Source of the DNA: Rhabditoides inermis
Lineage: Eukaryota > Nematoda > Chromadorea > Rhabditida > Rhabditidae
Length of the DNA stretch: 64,000 nucleotides
Direction: 5' to 3'
NCBI GenBank assembly: GCA_963966185.1
Contig: CAWZYM010000229.1
Span: forward strand, 170,001-234,000
Numbering within the stretch: position 1 is the first letter of the stretch; each line of letters opens with the position of its first letter. The position numbers and the translations under genes were made by a program. Below are positions 1 through 12,410 of the stretch, piece by piece. The notes beneath the pieces are model-generated. The model did no database searches, was not told where the DNA came from, and worked only from the letters and a program-made list of their open reading frames with translations.

Positions 1-148
1 GTGGACGGGCCAAATCGATAAGAGCGCTATCTATGCCAAACATACAAGATCACGCGTACGACAAAGAGTATACTTGAGCATGAATATATATAACACCGAG
101 GCGAGCCGACTAGAAATATCACTGGCTCCGCCCCTTCCAGCCCCGCCC

Positions 149-3100
149 CTAGTCCTTCTTGAAAGAGTCCTTGGGATCAGAGGTCATCTTCTGCGCGTGC
201 TTGTAGCTGTCGGAATTCTTGCGAGCTATCGATCGCACCCCCCAGCCCATGTTGCGCCATCTGAAAACAGAAAGAAATAAAAACGTCTGCACAGAAACGT
301 TATGAAAATCCACAAGCCACAACCACACATCTTTTGTAAAAATCAATCTAACCGTGCTGATAGATCAAACACAAGCTATAATTACTACGGAAAGAAGCTA
401 TCAGGAAAGAAGCTATCACTACTCACTACCGCTAAACACTTTATACCGTTTCTTCCAATACGCATGTTCCTTCTTCCAATACGCATGTTGGAATCTTGAA
501 AAAATAAATATAATATACGATGCAAGATGCAATAATTGCACAATTTCAAATTAGGAATACTAATTACTAATGAACGCACCTGTATCGTTTCCTGCCCATC
601 GACACGCGCTCGTACTCAGAGCGCACCTGCAAACAAAGAATTATATTAATCGTAGTACCATTTTTAAACTAATAACTAAAGCGCGCCGAATGGAATTCAC
701 GTACAAAAACAACCTGCCAATACTTTTACTAATATAATCCCCACGATCTCTGTGATTGAATGTGGGAAAACATAATCATCCATTGACTACACGTTGCGAG
801 TGAGACGCGACTCGCACGCGGGTGAACAGCGAGTAAATGTCATCCCTGCCAACGACCCGCTGTTGACTCGCGTGCGAGTCGCGCGCCACTCGCGCGGATC
901 AAGCACAGATCGCAGGCCACGCCCACTTTTATTTTTCCTCCCAGCCCCGCCCCCTCGCTTTTGCATTCGTACCCAATTCATCCTGATATCCAAACACATT
1001 CGAATATACTCAAAAACGTTTATCACATTAAAAACACGTTGAATCATCAAATTGTGTGGGATTTTGTATAAGAAAGCGTAAACGTGTGCGGGAATGCATA
1101 GATAATCTTGATCTTGCTCTTGCTTGAAGGTGACTCTGCGTATTATTTCTTGTTAGCTGCGAATCGTGACGATGGCGATGTACAGGCGACGCAACTGCAA
1201 AATGAGATCAGTTAGACAGTGAAGAAAGAGTAATAATCAGAAAGAGAGAACACGTAAGACAATCATAACGTAACCACTTGTAACCACGTAGATACTAGAA
1301 ACAGTGTCCTGTTTCGACCCATTAACCTGCAGACAGGAAATGAGCACGTATTAAAAGTAAAATAACGCTACCTTACACGGTAGATTCACACCATGGTGGG
1401 TCCAAGGCTAACTAGCTCGTCAGTACAGGACCATGGTGTTACACGTAATTATCACATATCCGGAGGAATATAAGTATAAGAAAGCGTAAACGTGTGCGGG
1501 AATGCGTAGATAATCTTGATCTTGCTCTTGCTTGAAGGTGACTCTGCGTATTATTTCTTGTTAGCTGCGAATCGTGACGATGGCGATGTACAGGCGACGC
1601 AACTGCAAAATGAGATCAGTTAGACAGACAAACTAACGTTTGAAAAACATCAAAACACCACAATCTCACCTAATCTCCTAATCATAACTGCTCTGCCGCT
1701 CGTTGTCTTGTCTAGTGAAGATTTACACAGAGTTCTGGAACGATAATGAAAGTCTCTTACCTTCAGTCCTTTAGGTAATGATAGGAATAGGACGGGTGTT
1801 CTGTCATTGCAGCGACTGGGAGCCGCATGAACAGATATGACGAAACTGAAATGCTACATTGGAAATAATCACTACGAGAATATTGAAATCGGAAACATAC
1901 TAGACGTTCAATAGTTCAATTTTTCAATAACATACAGTAGATACATACATAAACATATTGTCGAGAAAAACAAAACAAAACAAAATGCGGTCTATGACGT
2001 GTGATTTCGTATTTCACATGCAAAAAAGGGCAATCGCGACGAGACCCGTTCCAAAACTTTGAAAAGTGGTTGCGAGTGGTACGCGAGTGGATTGCGACTC
2101 GCTGCTGACACGCGCGCCACTCGCACGCCTCTCTTCCCCGCACTTTTCCCCTTCTCGCACCAAACCACTCGCGTCTCACTCGCTCCCCACTCGCAAAATG
2201 ACACCCACTCGCGTACCACTCGCGTGTCACTCGCATCCTGTAGTCAGTGTCCGACGTGTTGAGCAGAGGACAGAATGTAGTCTAGTCTCCATCTCTATAT
2301 TTGAAAATCTCCCTCCCCCCTCGCACCTTGTACTCCACCTCCCTCGCTGTCCGCAGCTTGCCCATCTTGCGCAGCGTCGCGAATGTCACTCGGATCAACG
2401 CCAGCGTCGTCAGGTAACGAAGAGGCATCACTATCTGGAAATACGGAATCAATAGCATCACATCTAATCGCTGATTTGCCACAATATCTCCTAAATAACA
2501 TAAATAGGACAGACCTTGTAGAGAATGAGCGCGACGACGACCACGCCCGCCGACTCGGGAGTGTTCTGCAAATCAATTATATAATCAGCATCTTCTTCGC
2601 TTTGTGTGTCTTCCCCGAGACGAATAGCATCAAGCACGTCAACATCATCTCCTCCCCCTCTCTCCCCTCACCTGTATCTTGTCCATGATGACGTCGGGCA
2701 TGTGCAGGAAGCGGAGCAGAGCCACCACGTCCACGCCACTGGAAAACAGTCCATCAAACAATCAATACATACCCTTCGAAACGGCGAAAGAAACGGAGGG
2801 ATACAGAGACATGTTCGACTCAGTTACATCATAGTTTCATAGTTTCCAATGAAAAAGAAGAGGACAATGGACATATGTATATGCGTACCTGTTGACGACG
2901 AGGTAGAGTGCGGCGAACCAGGACGAGCAGCTCGCCATGTGGGCGGGGACGGCAATGTACCAGTAGCGCTTGATGTAGTACTTCACCTTGCCGAACAGAG
3001 ACGACGGCTCCTCTTCCTGAAATCAAAATACATTCAACTACACCACTTGCCACTGTGCTCTGTAATCTACCCCATTCAAAACCATTACATATTGAATACG

Positions 3101-3696
3101 TAATAAACAATCGCGACGCGACGTGAATCCATCGTGATCTTGAGAGAAACAATTCAACTACTACCTCCCCTCCCCCTCTCTCCCCCTCACGCACCGCTCG
3201 CATCTTGTCGATGCGCTCCTGTTTCTCCTTCTTCTGCGCATCGGTCATCGTCATGTGGAACGGCCAGCGGGACTAAAACGCGGACACTTACTACTACCAG
3301 AAAGAACGCAGCTCACCTTCTTTTCCTCATCGTCCAACTGCGGGGTCAGGTGGAGTCGACGCGTCTGCACCACTCCAACTGAGGGGACGGGGAGGGGCGA
3401 GCGCTGCCACACCTATTATGCGTGTATGTATTATGAACAAATATTAATAATAACACATTTCGGACTCATAAACAGTTTTGATTACGACACACGGAACAGT
3501 GACCAACTCTGCTCCTGCTCCATTTTACTGCTCCTCGGCCTCGCGTTCATCCCTTCCAAACAAATTCGAACATGACTCTTCGTAAAAAAGATACGTATTC
3601 CCTAAAAGGTATTTCTACCTGGCTAGCGATGGCCGTGGCTGGGGAGAAGCCCGACGAGGGGAGACCCACTGCCCGCGACATCAGTGCGCCGCGCAT
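149..3696 (-). CDS. FAM210: FAM210-type DUF1279 mitochondrial membrane protein
   Basis: Nine exons chain in phase on the minus strand (3696-3619, 3412-3317, 3272-3195, 3016-2889, 2738-2672, 2565-2515, 2434-2327, 626-580, 260-149) to give about 254 residues. The N-terminus (MRGALMSRAVGLPSSGF) is basic and hydroxylated, like a mitochondrial presequence. Residues about 85-200 match the DUF1279 core: a charged LFGKVKYYIKRYW segment, a membrane helix (YIAVPAHMASCSSWFAALYL), GVDVVALLRF, and a second helix followed by MPLRYLTTLALI. The C-terminal tail is basic and ends SFKKD. Known FAM210A/B proteins are mitochondrial and affect mitochondrial protein synthesis and organ mass; that role is family knowledge. 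The last two exons lie beyond a 1.7 kb repeat-rich intron but join in phase. The gene follows SSR4 on the same strand by about 290 bp, so co-transcription is possible. Confidence 0.85.
793..900. repeat. ACTCGC-rich degenerate repeat cluster
   Basis: Inside the long FAM210 intron. Short words such as gactcgc, actcgcg and gcgagtg recur many times on both strands. The same vocabulary reappears at 2059-2240 in the same intron. Function not evident. Confidence 0.5.
1066..1219 (+). repeat. 154-bp direct repeat, copy 1
   Basis: Begins gtataagaaagcgtaaacg and ends gatcagttagacag. It matches 1474-1627 over its full length with about one difference (gaatgcata here, gaatgcgta in copy 2). It lies in the FAM210 intron and has no evident coding potential. 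Confidence 0.9.
1474..1627 (+). repeat. 154-bp direct repeat, copy 2
   Basis: Near-identical second copy of 1066-1219, 408 bp downstream in the same orientation. The 254 bp between the copies holds no ORF of note. It could be a recent local duplication or the ends of a small non-autonomous element. Confidence 0.9.
2059..2240. repeat. ACTCGC-rich degenerate repeat cluster
   Basis: Many imperfect copies of cactcgcgt, tactcgc and gcgagtgg in about 180 bp, ending just before the seventh FAM210 exon. Overlapping ORFs on both strands here are by-products of the repeat. Confidence 0.6.
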
Positions 3697-3982
3697 ACAC
3701 GCGCGAGCACATAACATCTACAAACACTCGCATATCTATCTCTACTTCCATGCTTCCATCTTGCAGATATTCATTGAATGGCTTCGAACCAGTAGCCCAC
3801 AACCCGGGACAGGACGAAATATAGATACATTTTATTTGGAGTCATAACAACCAGTTTTAACAAAGGCATTCACAATAAATTACTCACAAAGACAGTCCAA
3901 TAAATTATCAATCACACACGCTATCTGGCGTGGGGTACTCGTTGTTTTATGGAGTGGGCGTGTCCTAGAGGGGCGTGACCGC

Positions 3983-4922
3983 TTAGGCGGTGGCGGCGGC
4001 CTTCTGGGTGAACACGTAGTAGAGGGCTCCGAGAGAGATGATGAGGGCGACAGTCTCGGAAGAAACGGGCGACTTCTTCGAGATTCCCTGAACAAACCGA
4101 TAAAAATGCATACTACAATTATACAGCAAGAATCATCGAGACAAAAAACTCACGGAGTGGCTGTGGGGGATGGTGAAGAGGGGCTTGGAGGCGGATCCCT
4201 GAAAGGTAAAGAGTGTTCAAATGATCGTGAATGATAAAAAAATAACAAGACAATCTCACCTTCTTGAAAGCGGCGTACGAGTCCTCGTCGTAGATGTCAA
4301 TGTTGACGGTCTGAGATCCTGCCTCAGAGTGCTCAACAGCCCACGAGACCTGCAATCACATAAGTATACCACAATATGTTTCACAACATTGCAAGTATGC
4401 GTGCGGTGCCCGGTGCATGAGAAGTGACAGAACAAAAAAAAATAACGATGTCTCAGTCGCTAACGCACCTGGTACTTGTTGGTCTCCTCGGAGACGGCGA
4501 CGGCGTGGGTCTTTCCGTTCACGACAGCGTAGAAGGGAGCGTTCTGCAAGACATCAATGAGTAGAGCAGTGACCATGACCCTAACAAGTGCAAGCAGTCG
4601 ATATAGCTCTTATCTGATCGAGATGATTGCGCATCAACAGAAATGGGTAAGAGTAAACGTTAGAACCTTGACGTTGTTGGAGCACTGGAGGGAGAACTCG
4701 GCGATGAAGGTGGTCTGGAAATGGAAGAATCCGTCGGTGGTCGAGAACGACGAGGCAGAGTGCTTCGGCGACTCGCACTTGGCGGCTGAAAACGAGGAGC
4801 TGATGCATCGAACAAAAGACAGCAAATCGTCACGGAAGCAGTTTACGAAACAAACACATCAATCTCGGGCACTCACCCATGGCGACGGCGACGAGCGCGG
4901 CGATGATGACGGTCTTCATCAT
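3983..4922 (-). CDS. SSR4: Translocon-associated protein delta subunit
   Basis: Six exons (4922-4877, 4785-4667, 4543-4469, 4349-4260, 4198-4154, 4087-3983) chain in phase to about 159 residues, close to the family's usual 170. Residues 1-16 ([16 protein letters not shown]) are a clear signal peptide. The lumenal domain holds two cysteines (CESP near the N-terminus and LQCSNN) likely to pair, then [23 protein letters not shown] as in TRAP-delta, and one C-terminal membrane helix ([17 protein letters not shown]) with a short cytosolic tail. TRAP delta belongs to the four-subunit complex next to the Sec61 channel that helps translocation and glycosylation in the ER. It is divergently arranged with CAF1 (380 bp apart). 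Identification rests on fold order and residues read by eye. Confidence 0.85.
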
Positions 4923-5301
4923 GGTGATGTAGGGATTACCTGCAGACGGTGGCAGTTAGAAATGACGAAATGGAAACAATGGGGTGCGCGAGTAACTTGT
5001 AACCAAAAAGTAAAATGAAGCACACGGAAACGTCACCAAACTCCCGAATCGGAACACACACGAGACTCTGGGTCGATGGGCGGGGCTTATTTGCAGCCGA
5101 TTACTGTGGGTGCAGCTCGAATTTCTGTTATCGTTGCGGGGCCACTCAGGAAAATATAAAACATATTAACGCGCTCCAATAACTGTATTTTAGACAATAT
5201 GTGCTCCGTTTTTGAGGCTGTTTCGGATTTCGGATTTTGCGAAATTGATTACGTTTGTTGTTTTTCTAGTTTTGGTAGTTTAACTTGTTTCTTACTTTAG
5301 C
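4923..5301. promoter_or_regulatory. Divergent intergenic region SSR4 / CAF1
   Basis: These 379 bp separate two divergent start codons and probably carry both promoters. A GC box (gggcggggc) lies at 5078-5086. A pyrimidine-rich acceptor (cttactttag) ends one base before the CAF1 ATG and looks like a trans-splice site. No clear TATA box was seen. Confidence 0.5.
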
Positions 5302-6663
5302 ATGGGAAGCTCCGACGTACAGATACACGATGTGTGGCACCACAACGTGGACGAGGAGTTCGCCAAAATGCGTGATTTGATCGCGGTGAGTGAAGTCGAC
5401 TTGTCATCTTTTTTAATATTCTGATAACATTGTATGCATTTTTCTTTTCGATTACATATGCCATACGTTTTTTTTTATTGTTGCAATTCCGCAGGACTAT
5501 CCGTTCGTTGCGATGGACACTGAGTTCCCCGGCGTCGTTGCTACCCCGCTCGGACAGTTTCGCAGCAAGGAGGACTTCAACTACCAGCAGGTTTCCTGCA
5601 ACGTCAACATGCTCAAGCTCATACAGGTAGGGATAGTTACATATTGTTGGTTTTATGTATGCGATGAGTTGTAGGTTGGTTTCGCTCTGGTGAACGACAA
5701 GGGCGAGCTGCCGCCGACAGGCGACGTCTGGCAATTCAACTTCCAGGTAAGTCGTTGTTGTAGTTTATTTTATTGCAAATTCATATTAAGTTTTCTCTGA
5801 ACGACGACATGTACTCGCACGAGTCTGTGGAGATGCTGCGCGAGGCTGGTATAGATTTCAACAAGCTCGACGTATGTTCCCTGATCTTTTGTTGATTGTC
5901 GGATTGTCATCCTACTCGTTTAGTCTGATGGCATACCTATGGACGTGTTTGGCGAGCTGCTGACGACGTCTGGTCTTATAGTGGACGACCGCATCACGTG
6001 GCTCACCTTCTCCTCTGGATACGACTTCGGCTATCTCCTTCGCACCATCACCCTATCCGAACTGCCCAAGGAGGTATGGTAGAGATATGCGATATAGCAG
6101 ATGGAACAAACATCAAGTTGTTTTCAGGAGACTCAGTTCTTCAAGCACCACTCGGCGCTGTTCCCTCGCTGCTACGACATGAAGCTGCTGCTGCGCATGC
6201 CCGGCTGTGCCAATGCTAAGCTCAAGGGCGGACTCCAGGAGGTATGGTATTAATTTTTATTGTAATATAAGTTTATTAGTATTATTAGATATACTTTCTA
6301 TTCAGTGTGTGTTCGCAGGTAGCCGACCAGCTGGATGTGAAGCGTGTGGGCGCGCGGCACCAGGCCGGCTCGGACGCCCTTCTCACTGCCTCCACCTTCT
6401 TCAAGATCAAACAGCAGTTCTTCGCAGACAGCTGGGATAAGGTGCGTGTAGGGCTGATTGGTTTGGTTTGTGTTTTTGTTTGCACTCCATCTCCTTCTCC
6501 ATTTGATCTGATATCATCAGTTGAATTATCAGTGTGTGCAATGTGTGTTTGTCAGGTGTCGGCGGTGGTGCAGGGTCACCTGTTCGGTCTGGGCTCTTCG
6601 CTGTCGCTTTCCTCTTCGGCTCACAAGCTCGACGAACTCTTCAAGGAGGTGTCTGCCGCGTGA
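5302..6663 (+). CDS. CNOT7: CCR4-NOT deadenylase catalytic subunit CAF1
   Basis: Eight exons (5302-5385, 5495-5626, 5675-5746, 5791-5871, 5924-6073, 6128-6241, 6319-6441, 6556-6663) give 287 residues, the usual CAF1 size. The DEDD-type 3'-5' exonuclease residues are all present: D36 and E38 in AMDTEFPG, D157 in SSGYDFGYL, and H225/D230 in ARHQAGSDALLT. It shortens mRNA poly(A) tails within the CCR4-NOT complex in cytoplasmic and P-body mRNA decay. The start is the first ATG, one base after a tttag acceptor. ZNF593 and NT5DC follow on the same strand at 470 and 247 bp, a spacing compatible with a nematode operon. The nematode counterpart is ccf-1. Intact, no odd residues in the active site. 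Confidence 0.95.
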
Positions 6664-7132
6664 GCAGCTATCGATCGAAGCACGACAGCGCGTGATCCAA
6701 TCACGCGCTGTAATAAGAGCGGTATTGTCTATTATTATGAGCGCGCGCACTCGCTTTTCGGGGGAATGGTTTTATACGTTGCACCACGGATGTGAGTATA
6801 TGTATGGCAGTGAGTGTGGATAGCGCTCGCTGCGAGTGTGTGTCGTGTCGTGGCTCTATTATTGTATGTCTGTAGATGTATTGTATATACGAACACACGT
6901 TTTCTTTTCTTTTTTTCTTTTTTTGTCAGTATCTCCTGATCACGAGTTTCTCTTTCGTCCGCATACTTGGTCACTTGTGATTGTGAGAACTATTTTAATG
7001 ATTGTGCCCACAACATAAATATTCATAATTTTTATAACAGGTCTCGATTGTTTTGTGTTTGCTATGAAACGTTTGCGACGTTTTAATATCTGTCGATTGG
7101 CTTCGTTAATTGATTTATTGATTGTTTGCTAG
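6664..7132 (+). other. Intergenic region CAF1 to ZNF593
   Basis: About 470 bp, AT-rich towards its right end, with T-rich stretches near 6900. No coding exon was recognised. The end (tttgctag) is a good splice acceptor directly before the next ATG. Confidence 0.5.
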
Positions 7133-7793
7133 ATGCCGAAGAAGCACACAACATCGAACAAGACGCGCAAGCGCAAGGGAAAGGACATTGACCAGATCCA
7201 CGAAGATCTCAAGCCCGAGAAGATGCACAAACTGCTCTACGAGGCTGAGGTACGGTAGCTAGGTGCTGGGATACTGTAGGCATACTGTATTTCAGATTGA
7301 TTACGACCTTCCCGGAGAGGGACAGTTCCTGTGTGTGGTGTGCGACAGACACTTTACTGATGCGAAGACGCGCGACGAGCACACGAAGAGCAGGGTGGGT
7401 GGAGAATGAAAAGGGGGGGGATAAGAGAGAGAAAGAGGGTGAGTGAGATAGAGGGGGGGGGGGTAATGATGCTGTTGCAGCAGCACCGCATCAAACTGCG
7501 CGAGCTGCGCGACCCTCCCTACACGCAGAAGGAGGCCGAGGCGGCCGCCGGCATGGGAGTCTATGACGTCACCATCAAGAGCAAGAAGCAGAAGGTGGGC
7601 TGGTCACATCATATATTATGTAGATTGATTGACGTTTTGTATCTGATTTTGTTGTGTAACATATCGTGGGTTTTTTGAATTCATTTTCAAGTGGATGTTT
7701 CAGGACGCGGAGCGTACCAAGGCGAAAGTTGAGGCGGAGTTGGCAGAGGAGGCGAAGAAGGAAGTGAAAATGGAGACGGCGTCGACCGCATAG
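7133..7793 (+). CDS. ZNF593: Bud20/ZNF593-like C2H2 zinc-finger ribosome-assembly protein
   Basis: Four exons (7133-7249, 7296-7394, 7481-7594, 7704-7793) give 139 residues, matching the short ZNF593 family. The order fits: a basic N-terminus ([20 protein letters not shown]), an atypical C2H2 finger ([19 protein letters not shown] then RQH), and the family box [14 protein letters not shown]. Yeast Bud20 and human ZNF593 act as shuttling factors for the pre-60S ribosomal subunit; that role is inferred by homology. The C-terminal tail is Lys/Glu-rich. The ATG directly follows a gctag acceptor, pointing to trans-splicing. The second intron is short and G-rich (gggggggg runs). Confidence 0.9.
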
Positions 7794-8040
7794 ACGGTGC
7801 ATACTGTATAGAGTACTGTACTCAGCGACTGATAATGATTATTGTTATGCTGCACTTGTTTTGTTTTGTTGTTTAGAATTTGTGTTGTTGATTATTTTTT
7901 TTGCGATAAACCTTTTTCGCGATAAACGATCACGTGTTCAATTAGTGTAATGACGAAACGTTGTGATCGTGTGAAAGTATCTCTATCTATGTGGTTGGCG
8001 AGTAGGAGGGAAGTGGTCATTGCGTGTTGTTGGTTGAAGG

Positions 8041-10976
8041 ATGCGGTCGCTCCTTCTGGCGAGGCGAGCCTTCCCATTGGCCAGAGCATACAGCGCTGTC
8101 AACGCCCAGCGGTCAGTACGAGAGGGTTACGGTAACCAGGAGTACTGTGTCAGCAGAGTGTAACATGTTACCTGTGGAGTGATATTGTAGAGATGTGGTG
8201 AAACGTACAGAATGTGATAGGTTTCAGTCTGCGGGCGATGTACGACGCAGCTCTGGCAGCGACGCAGGCTGTGCCAGCCGCCCCCAGGGTAGATCCTCGA
8301 GCGGTATTCGTTAACAACGAACTCAACCTCGCCAACATCAAGGTGATGTTGATTTTGTAACCTGTCCGATTTCTACGTTGCATTCGTGTAATTATGAGGA
8401 ATGACGTTTTGATGGTATTTAGGTGTACGGTTTCGACTACGACTACACACTGGCAGTGTACACGCGAGAGCTGAACGACCTCATATACGATCTGGCAGTC
8501 AAGCGACTCATACAAGACTTCAAGGTGGGCTGATGTGTCTTTGTCTATAACCCTTCCTCTCATCCACGGCTTGTGTGTGAGAGTGGAGGACTATCCTGTG
8601 GATATGGACAGATGCTCTGGTTTCAGTATCCGGTCGAGCTGGCGTCCATTCCCTACGACCACTCGTTCGCCATTCGAGGGCTACACTTTGACGTCACCAA
8701 CAGCTGCCTGCTCAAGGTCGACGCGTTCAGCAAGATACAGCACGGTGGGTGGTCTGGAGGGAGAGAGAGAGAGAGGAGAGAGAGAGAGGGGGGGAAGAGA
8801 GAGAGAGAGAGAGGTTCTTACAGGCACGGTGCACCGCGGCCGGCAGCAGCTGTCCCCGCCGGCGACCCGCCAGCTCTACTCTAACCTCTCCCTCCCGGAC
8901 ATCAAAGGACAGACCCTCCCGCAGCTCATCGATCTATTCAGGTGGGTTGGCATATGACAGGTACATGGATGATTGACATGGTAGGGTTGGGAAGTGGAGC
9001 CTCTTTGTGTTTTCAGTCTTCCGTGGGCGGGTCTTCTGGCGACGACGGTGCAGTACTTTGACGACAACAACATCCACTTTGACGCCACCAGCATGTACCA
9101 CGATGTGGCGGTTGGTTGGGGTTTGGGATGGAATGATTTGCACAGCTACGCACACTGATTCACTGAATGTGGTAGTAGTATGTCATGTTTCCTATGTTTT
9201 GCATCAAAATATTTTAGGTATTGAGTATGGTCGATCTCTGACTAATGTACTATCATTGGTTGAGCAGGAATAGTAAATCTGGGATATAGTCAATTATGGT
9301 CAAAGATATTTTCATGAAGCGTAGTGTGAGCAGTGTGTTCATGTGCATAGTGGTTGTGTTTGAGGCGTGTGTGTCTGAGGTGCATCGGACGGGGGAGATG
9401 TACGCGCGAGTGACGGACAACCTGCAGAAGTACGTGCACAAGAACAACGGGCTCAAGGTGGGGGGAAGGGGGAGGGAGAGGGAGGGAGAGAGAGAGAGAG
9501 AGAGAGAGGGAGGGAGAGAGAGAGGGAGGGAGGGAGAGAGGGAGGAGAGAGAGGAGAGGAGAGGAGAGGAGAGGAGAGGAGAGGAGAGGAGAGGAGAGGA
9601 GAGAGGTGTGTTGCAGGAGTACCTCTCTCGTCTGCACGAGAATGGTCGCGAGCTGTTCATGGTCACCAACAGCCCCTTCCCATTCATGTCAGTTTTTTTT
9701 TGGAATTCATATTTTCGGAATTTTGATCGCGATTTCGCGATTTATGAAGCGAGTTGGTTATCCGTGCCGTGTTGTGAATTGGTGATAAGGCTATTGCATA
9801 TGTGACTGTGACTGTTTGAGGAACACTGGCATGCGGTACATGCTGGGCGACGACTGGCGCCAGTTCTTCACTCACGTCATCGTCTCCGCCAAGAAACCCA
9901 CATTCTTCCAGGTATTCACTTGTGACTTGTGGAACGTGTCTTTTATATCGTTGGGATTAGCTGTGGTACACTGGTGAATTCTTCATCATTAGAACCCTGA
10001 TTGATTGTGATGTTTGTATTTTGCGTGAAAGCGAGATCATGTGTATTCTATGTGTTTGTGTGCAGGGCAATGCTCCATTCCGCGAGTACGACGAGAAGAC
10101 GGACTCTCTCTCGTATGAGAAGGTCACCGAACTGCGACCCGGAAAGATATACGCGGGGGTGAGCGAGGCTGTCAGTCTGTCTGTCTGTCTGTCTGTGTGG
10201 TTGTCTGTCTGTCTGTCTGCATGTATGTTTGTCGTTTGTTTTTTAAATTGAAGTTGATGTTTAGGGCAACATAACTGAGCTTTCGCGCCGCGCCGGCTAT
10301 GACTCGAAGGAGGTGCTGTACTTCGGAGACCACATCTACACTGACCTCGCCGATCCCATGCTCAGGTATGACACGGGGTGTGTTCTCTCCTTCCCTCTTT
10401 CTCTCTCCTCTCTCCCTCTCTCCCTCTTTCTATGTCGTATAGACTGATGAAAGACGACGCAGCCCGTCGCAAGATGCGCATGAGAATCGAGTGCGACAAG
10501 CGGGAACAGAATGTGACGAGGTGGTGTGACAGAAATAGGAGCACAGGAACGGTGCAAGTAGTGAGATGGATATATAGTTGTGACGATTCTTTGAGAAGAC
10601 AACGAGTTTTTGACATTGCCGTTTCATTTATGAGTAGCATTCATGATGTGTGGAGAAACGTAGATTTAACGAAATATTAGCAGACTCGGCTGGCACACTG
10701 CGGCTATCGTTCCTGAATTGGCCAAGGAGATCCGAACACAGAACGACGATCAGTACAGGTGGAGGGGGGAGAGGGAGAGAGAGGAGGGAGGGGAGAGAGA
10801 GAGATGACATGATCACGGCAGACGCCGAATCCTGTGGCTGGAGACGCTGACGAACCTGATCGAGATGTACAAGTCGTCTGCGATGAAGGGAGGGGAGGAG
10901 ACGGCGGGGATACTGGAGCAGTGGCAGACGGAGAGGGAGCAGCTGAGGTGGGAGAAGGAGGGAGAGGGAGGGAGGA

Positions 10977-11013
<37 letters not shown>

Positions 11014-11775
11014 ACAGAGAGAGACAGAGACAGAGTGTGACATGACATTTTATTCGCAATGGTCGAGATCAAGAGAGAATTCCTGAACATGACATGTGTA
11101 ATTGTCGTTTGCTGAATACTGCTGATTTCGTTTCATTACATGTGTTGTTTGCAGGAAGTCTGTGAAGGACATGTTCAACCCGCAGTTTGGCTCCATCTTC
11201 CGCACATACCACAACATGACCTACTTCTCGCGCAGGATGAGCAGGTGGGTATGTACGGCAGTTTGTCAGTCTGTCAGCCTGTTAGCCTGTATCTCCTCTC
11301 CTCCTCACTGTCCAGTCATCTGTACCCTTTCCATCTCCCTTGCAGGCTCTCCGAGATCTACACATCCCGCCTTCCGAATCTCCTCAAATACGACGTCGAC
11401 CACTCGTTCTATCCGCGCAGGAACGCCCTCCCCCACGAGAACCTACAGAACACGCAGGTATGGTAGATAGGGGTACTGTAGCGAGAATTAAGGGACTGTA
11501 CGGACTATCGATCTCCTTTAGATTGAGAGCGCAGTGTGCATGCGCAGAGTCATGTCCGAATTGGTTGAACAGATGCAGTGAAAGAGTACTGTATGTTGAA
11601 AAGGAATACTGCAGTATAGTTACCGTAATTCCTTCAGTGTCCTGGCGTGCTTGACGACTTGGTGCATCAAGAGGTGATTCGGGAGGCGACAGAGGATGGG
11701 GGCGTGGCTTCGGGGGGCGTGCCGAAGGAGATGCGACGACCGCCGCCCGCCTGCCTTCTACCCACCCAGGACTGA
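8041..11775 (+). CDS. NT5DC3: Mitochondrial 5'-nucleotidase domain protein (NT5DC2/3-like)
   Basis: Sixteen exons chain in phase to 535 residues (exon starts 8041, 8228, 8423, 8627, 8824, 9017, 9365, 9617, 9821, 10066, 10265, 10684, 10822, 11155, 11346, 11638). The length matches NT5DC3 (about 550). The N-terminus (MRSLLLARRAFPLARAYS) is an arginine-rich amphipathic mitochondrial presequence. The HAD nucleophile motif is DYDYT (residues 67-71); other family blocks are SFAIRGLHFDV, FMVTNSPF, VLYFGDHIYTDL, GWHTAAIVPEL and NPQFGSIFRT. It belongs to the cN-II-like HAD phosphatases; the true substrate of this subgroup is unclear. Introns 4, 7 and 12-13 contain (GA)n tracts. The seventh exon uses a weak gtttgag acceptor, chosen because it restores an ungapped match to the family. 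Whether it is closer to NT5DC2 or NT5DC3 is not settled. Confidence 0.9.
9463..9606 (+). repeat. GA-rich microsatellite in NT5DC intron
   Basis: GGGAGA/GAGA tract followed by a regular GAGAG-GAGAG pentamer run (9545-9602). It fills nearly the whole intron between exons 7 and 8 and ends in a usable ttgcag acceptor. Confidence 0.9.
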
Positions 11776-12410
11776 CAGAGGGCTCATACATATCTATTAG
11801 GGGTTTAGCAGGGTGTTAGATTTTTGTGTTATTTTCTATGTACTATGTTGTATATGTTTTGATGGTAGAAACGAAGAGATTCATAATTGTACCTCACTAG
11901 TCGCTTTTCCATTGTCATGAGAGTGCTCACGTGTACAAAGTGCCGTTCCGTAGGTATGAATAGGGCGATAAACACTTACTTTGTATTTGTTGGGTATTGA
12001 TTGATTAGTATCATTGGAGTATACTATCAAGAGACAATTCCTTTCGTCGGTCATTGATCAAATAGGAATGACTACTTTTTAATGAGTAACGTAAATTATT
12101 TTGGCTGTGAATTTGTTGGTTCGGATTTGGCGCCAAGGCTGTTTTCCCAGGATCGAAAGATGAGTTATGTGAACACACTGTGCGTATTGGAAAGGAAAAA
12201 CGAACTCGATATGAGTGGCGCGGTTTGTTTTTCCATGGAATTTGTGATGGAATCTCTGAATGTCATGCCGATGTGTTGCCATATCCAGTGTTATAGCGGT
12301 TGCCGTGTTGTTGGTTGCATGGTGTAAGTTTGCCGCTTGAATATGAGCAGCATTTTTTTTCCGATCATGTGAACGTGTTGATTGTATGCATCGATTCCGT
12401 TCTCCAGCCC
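11776..12410 (+). other. Intergenic region, no gene recognised
   Basis: About 635 bp between the NT5DC stop and the next signal-peptide start. It is AT-rich with no supported exon. The 3' UTR of NT5DC and the promoter of the next gene should lie here. Short ORFs on both strands show no family features. Confidence 0.4.

Noticed and set aside
1066..1627. LTRs of a small LTR retrotransposon
   Set aside because: Only 254 bp lie between the repeats, with no primer-binding site, polypurine tract or gag/pol coding.
2066..2455. 129-codon plus-strand ORF
   Set aside because: Composed of the ACTCGC repeat and the antisense of a FAM210 exon.
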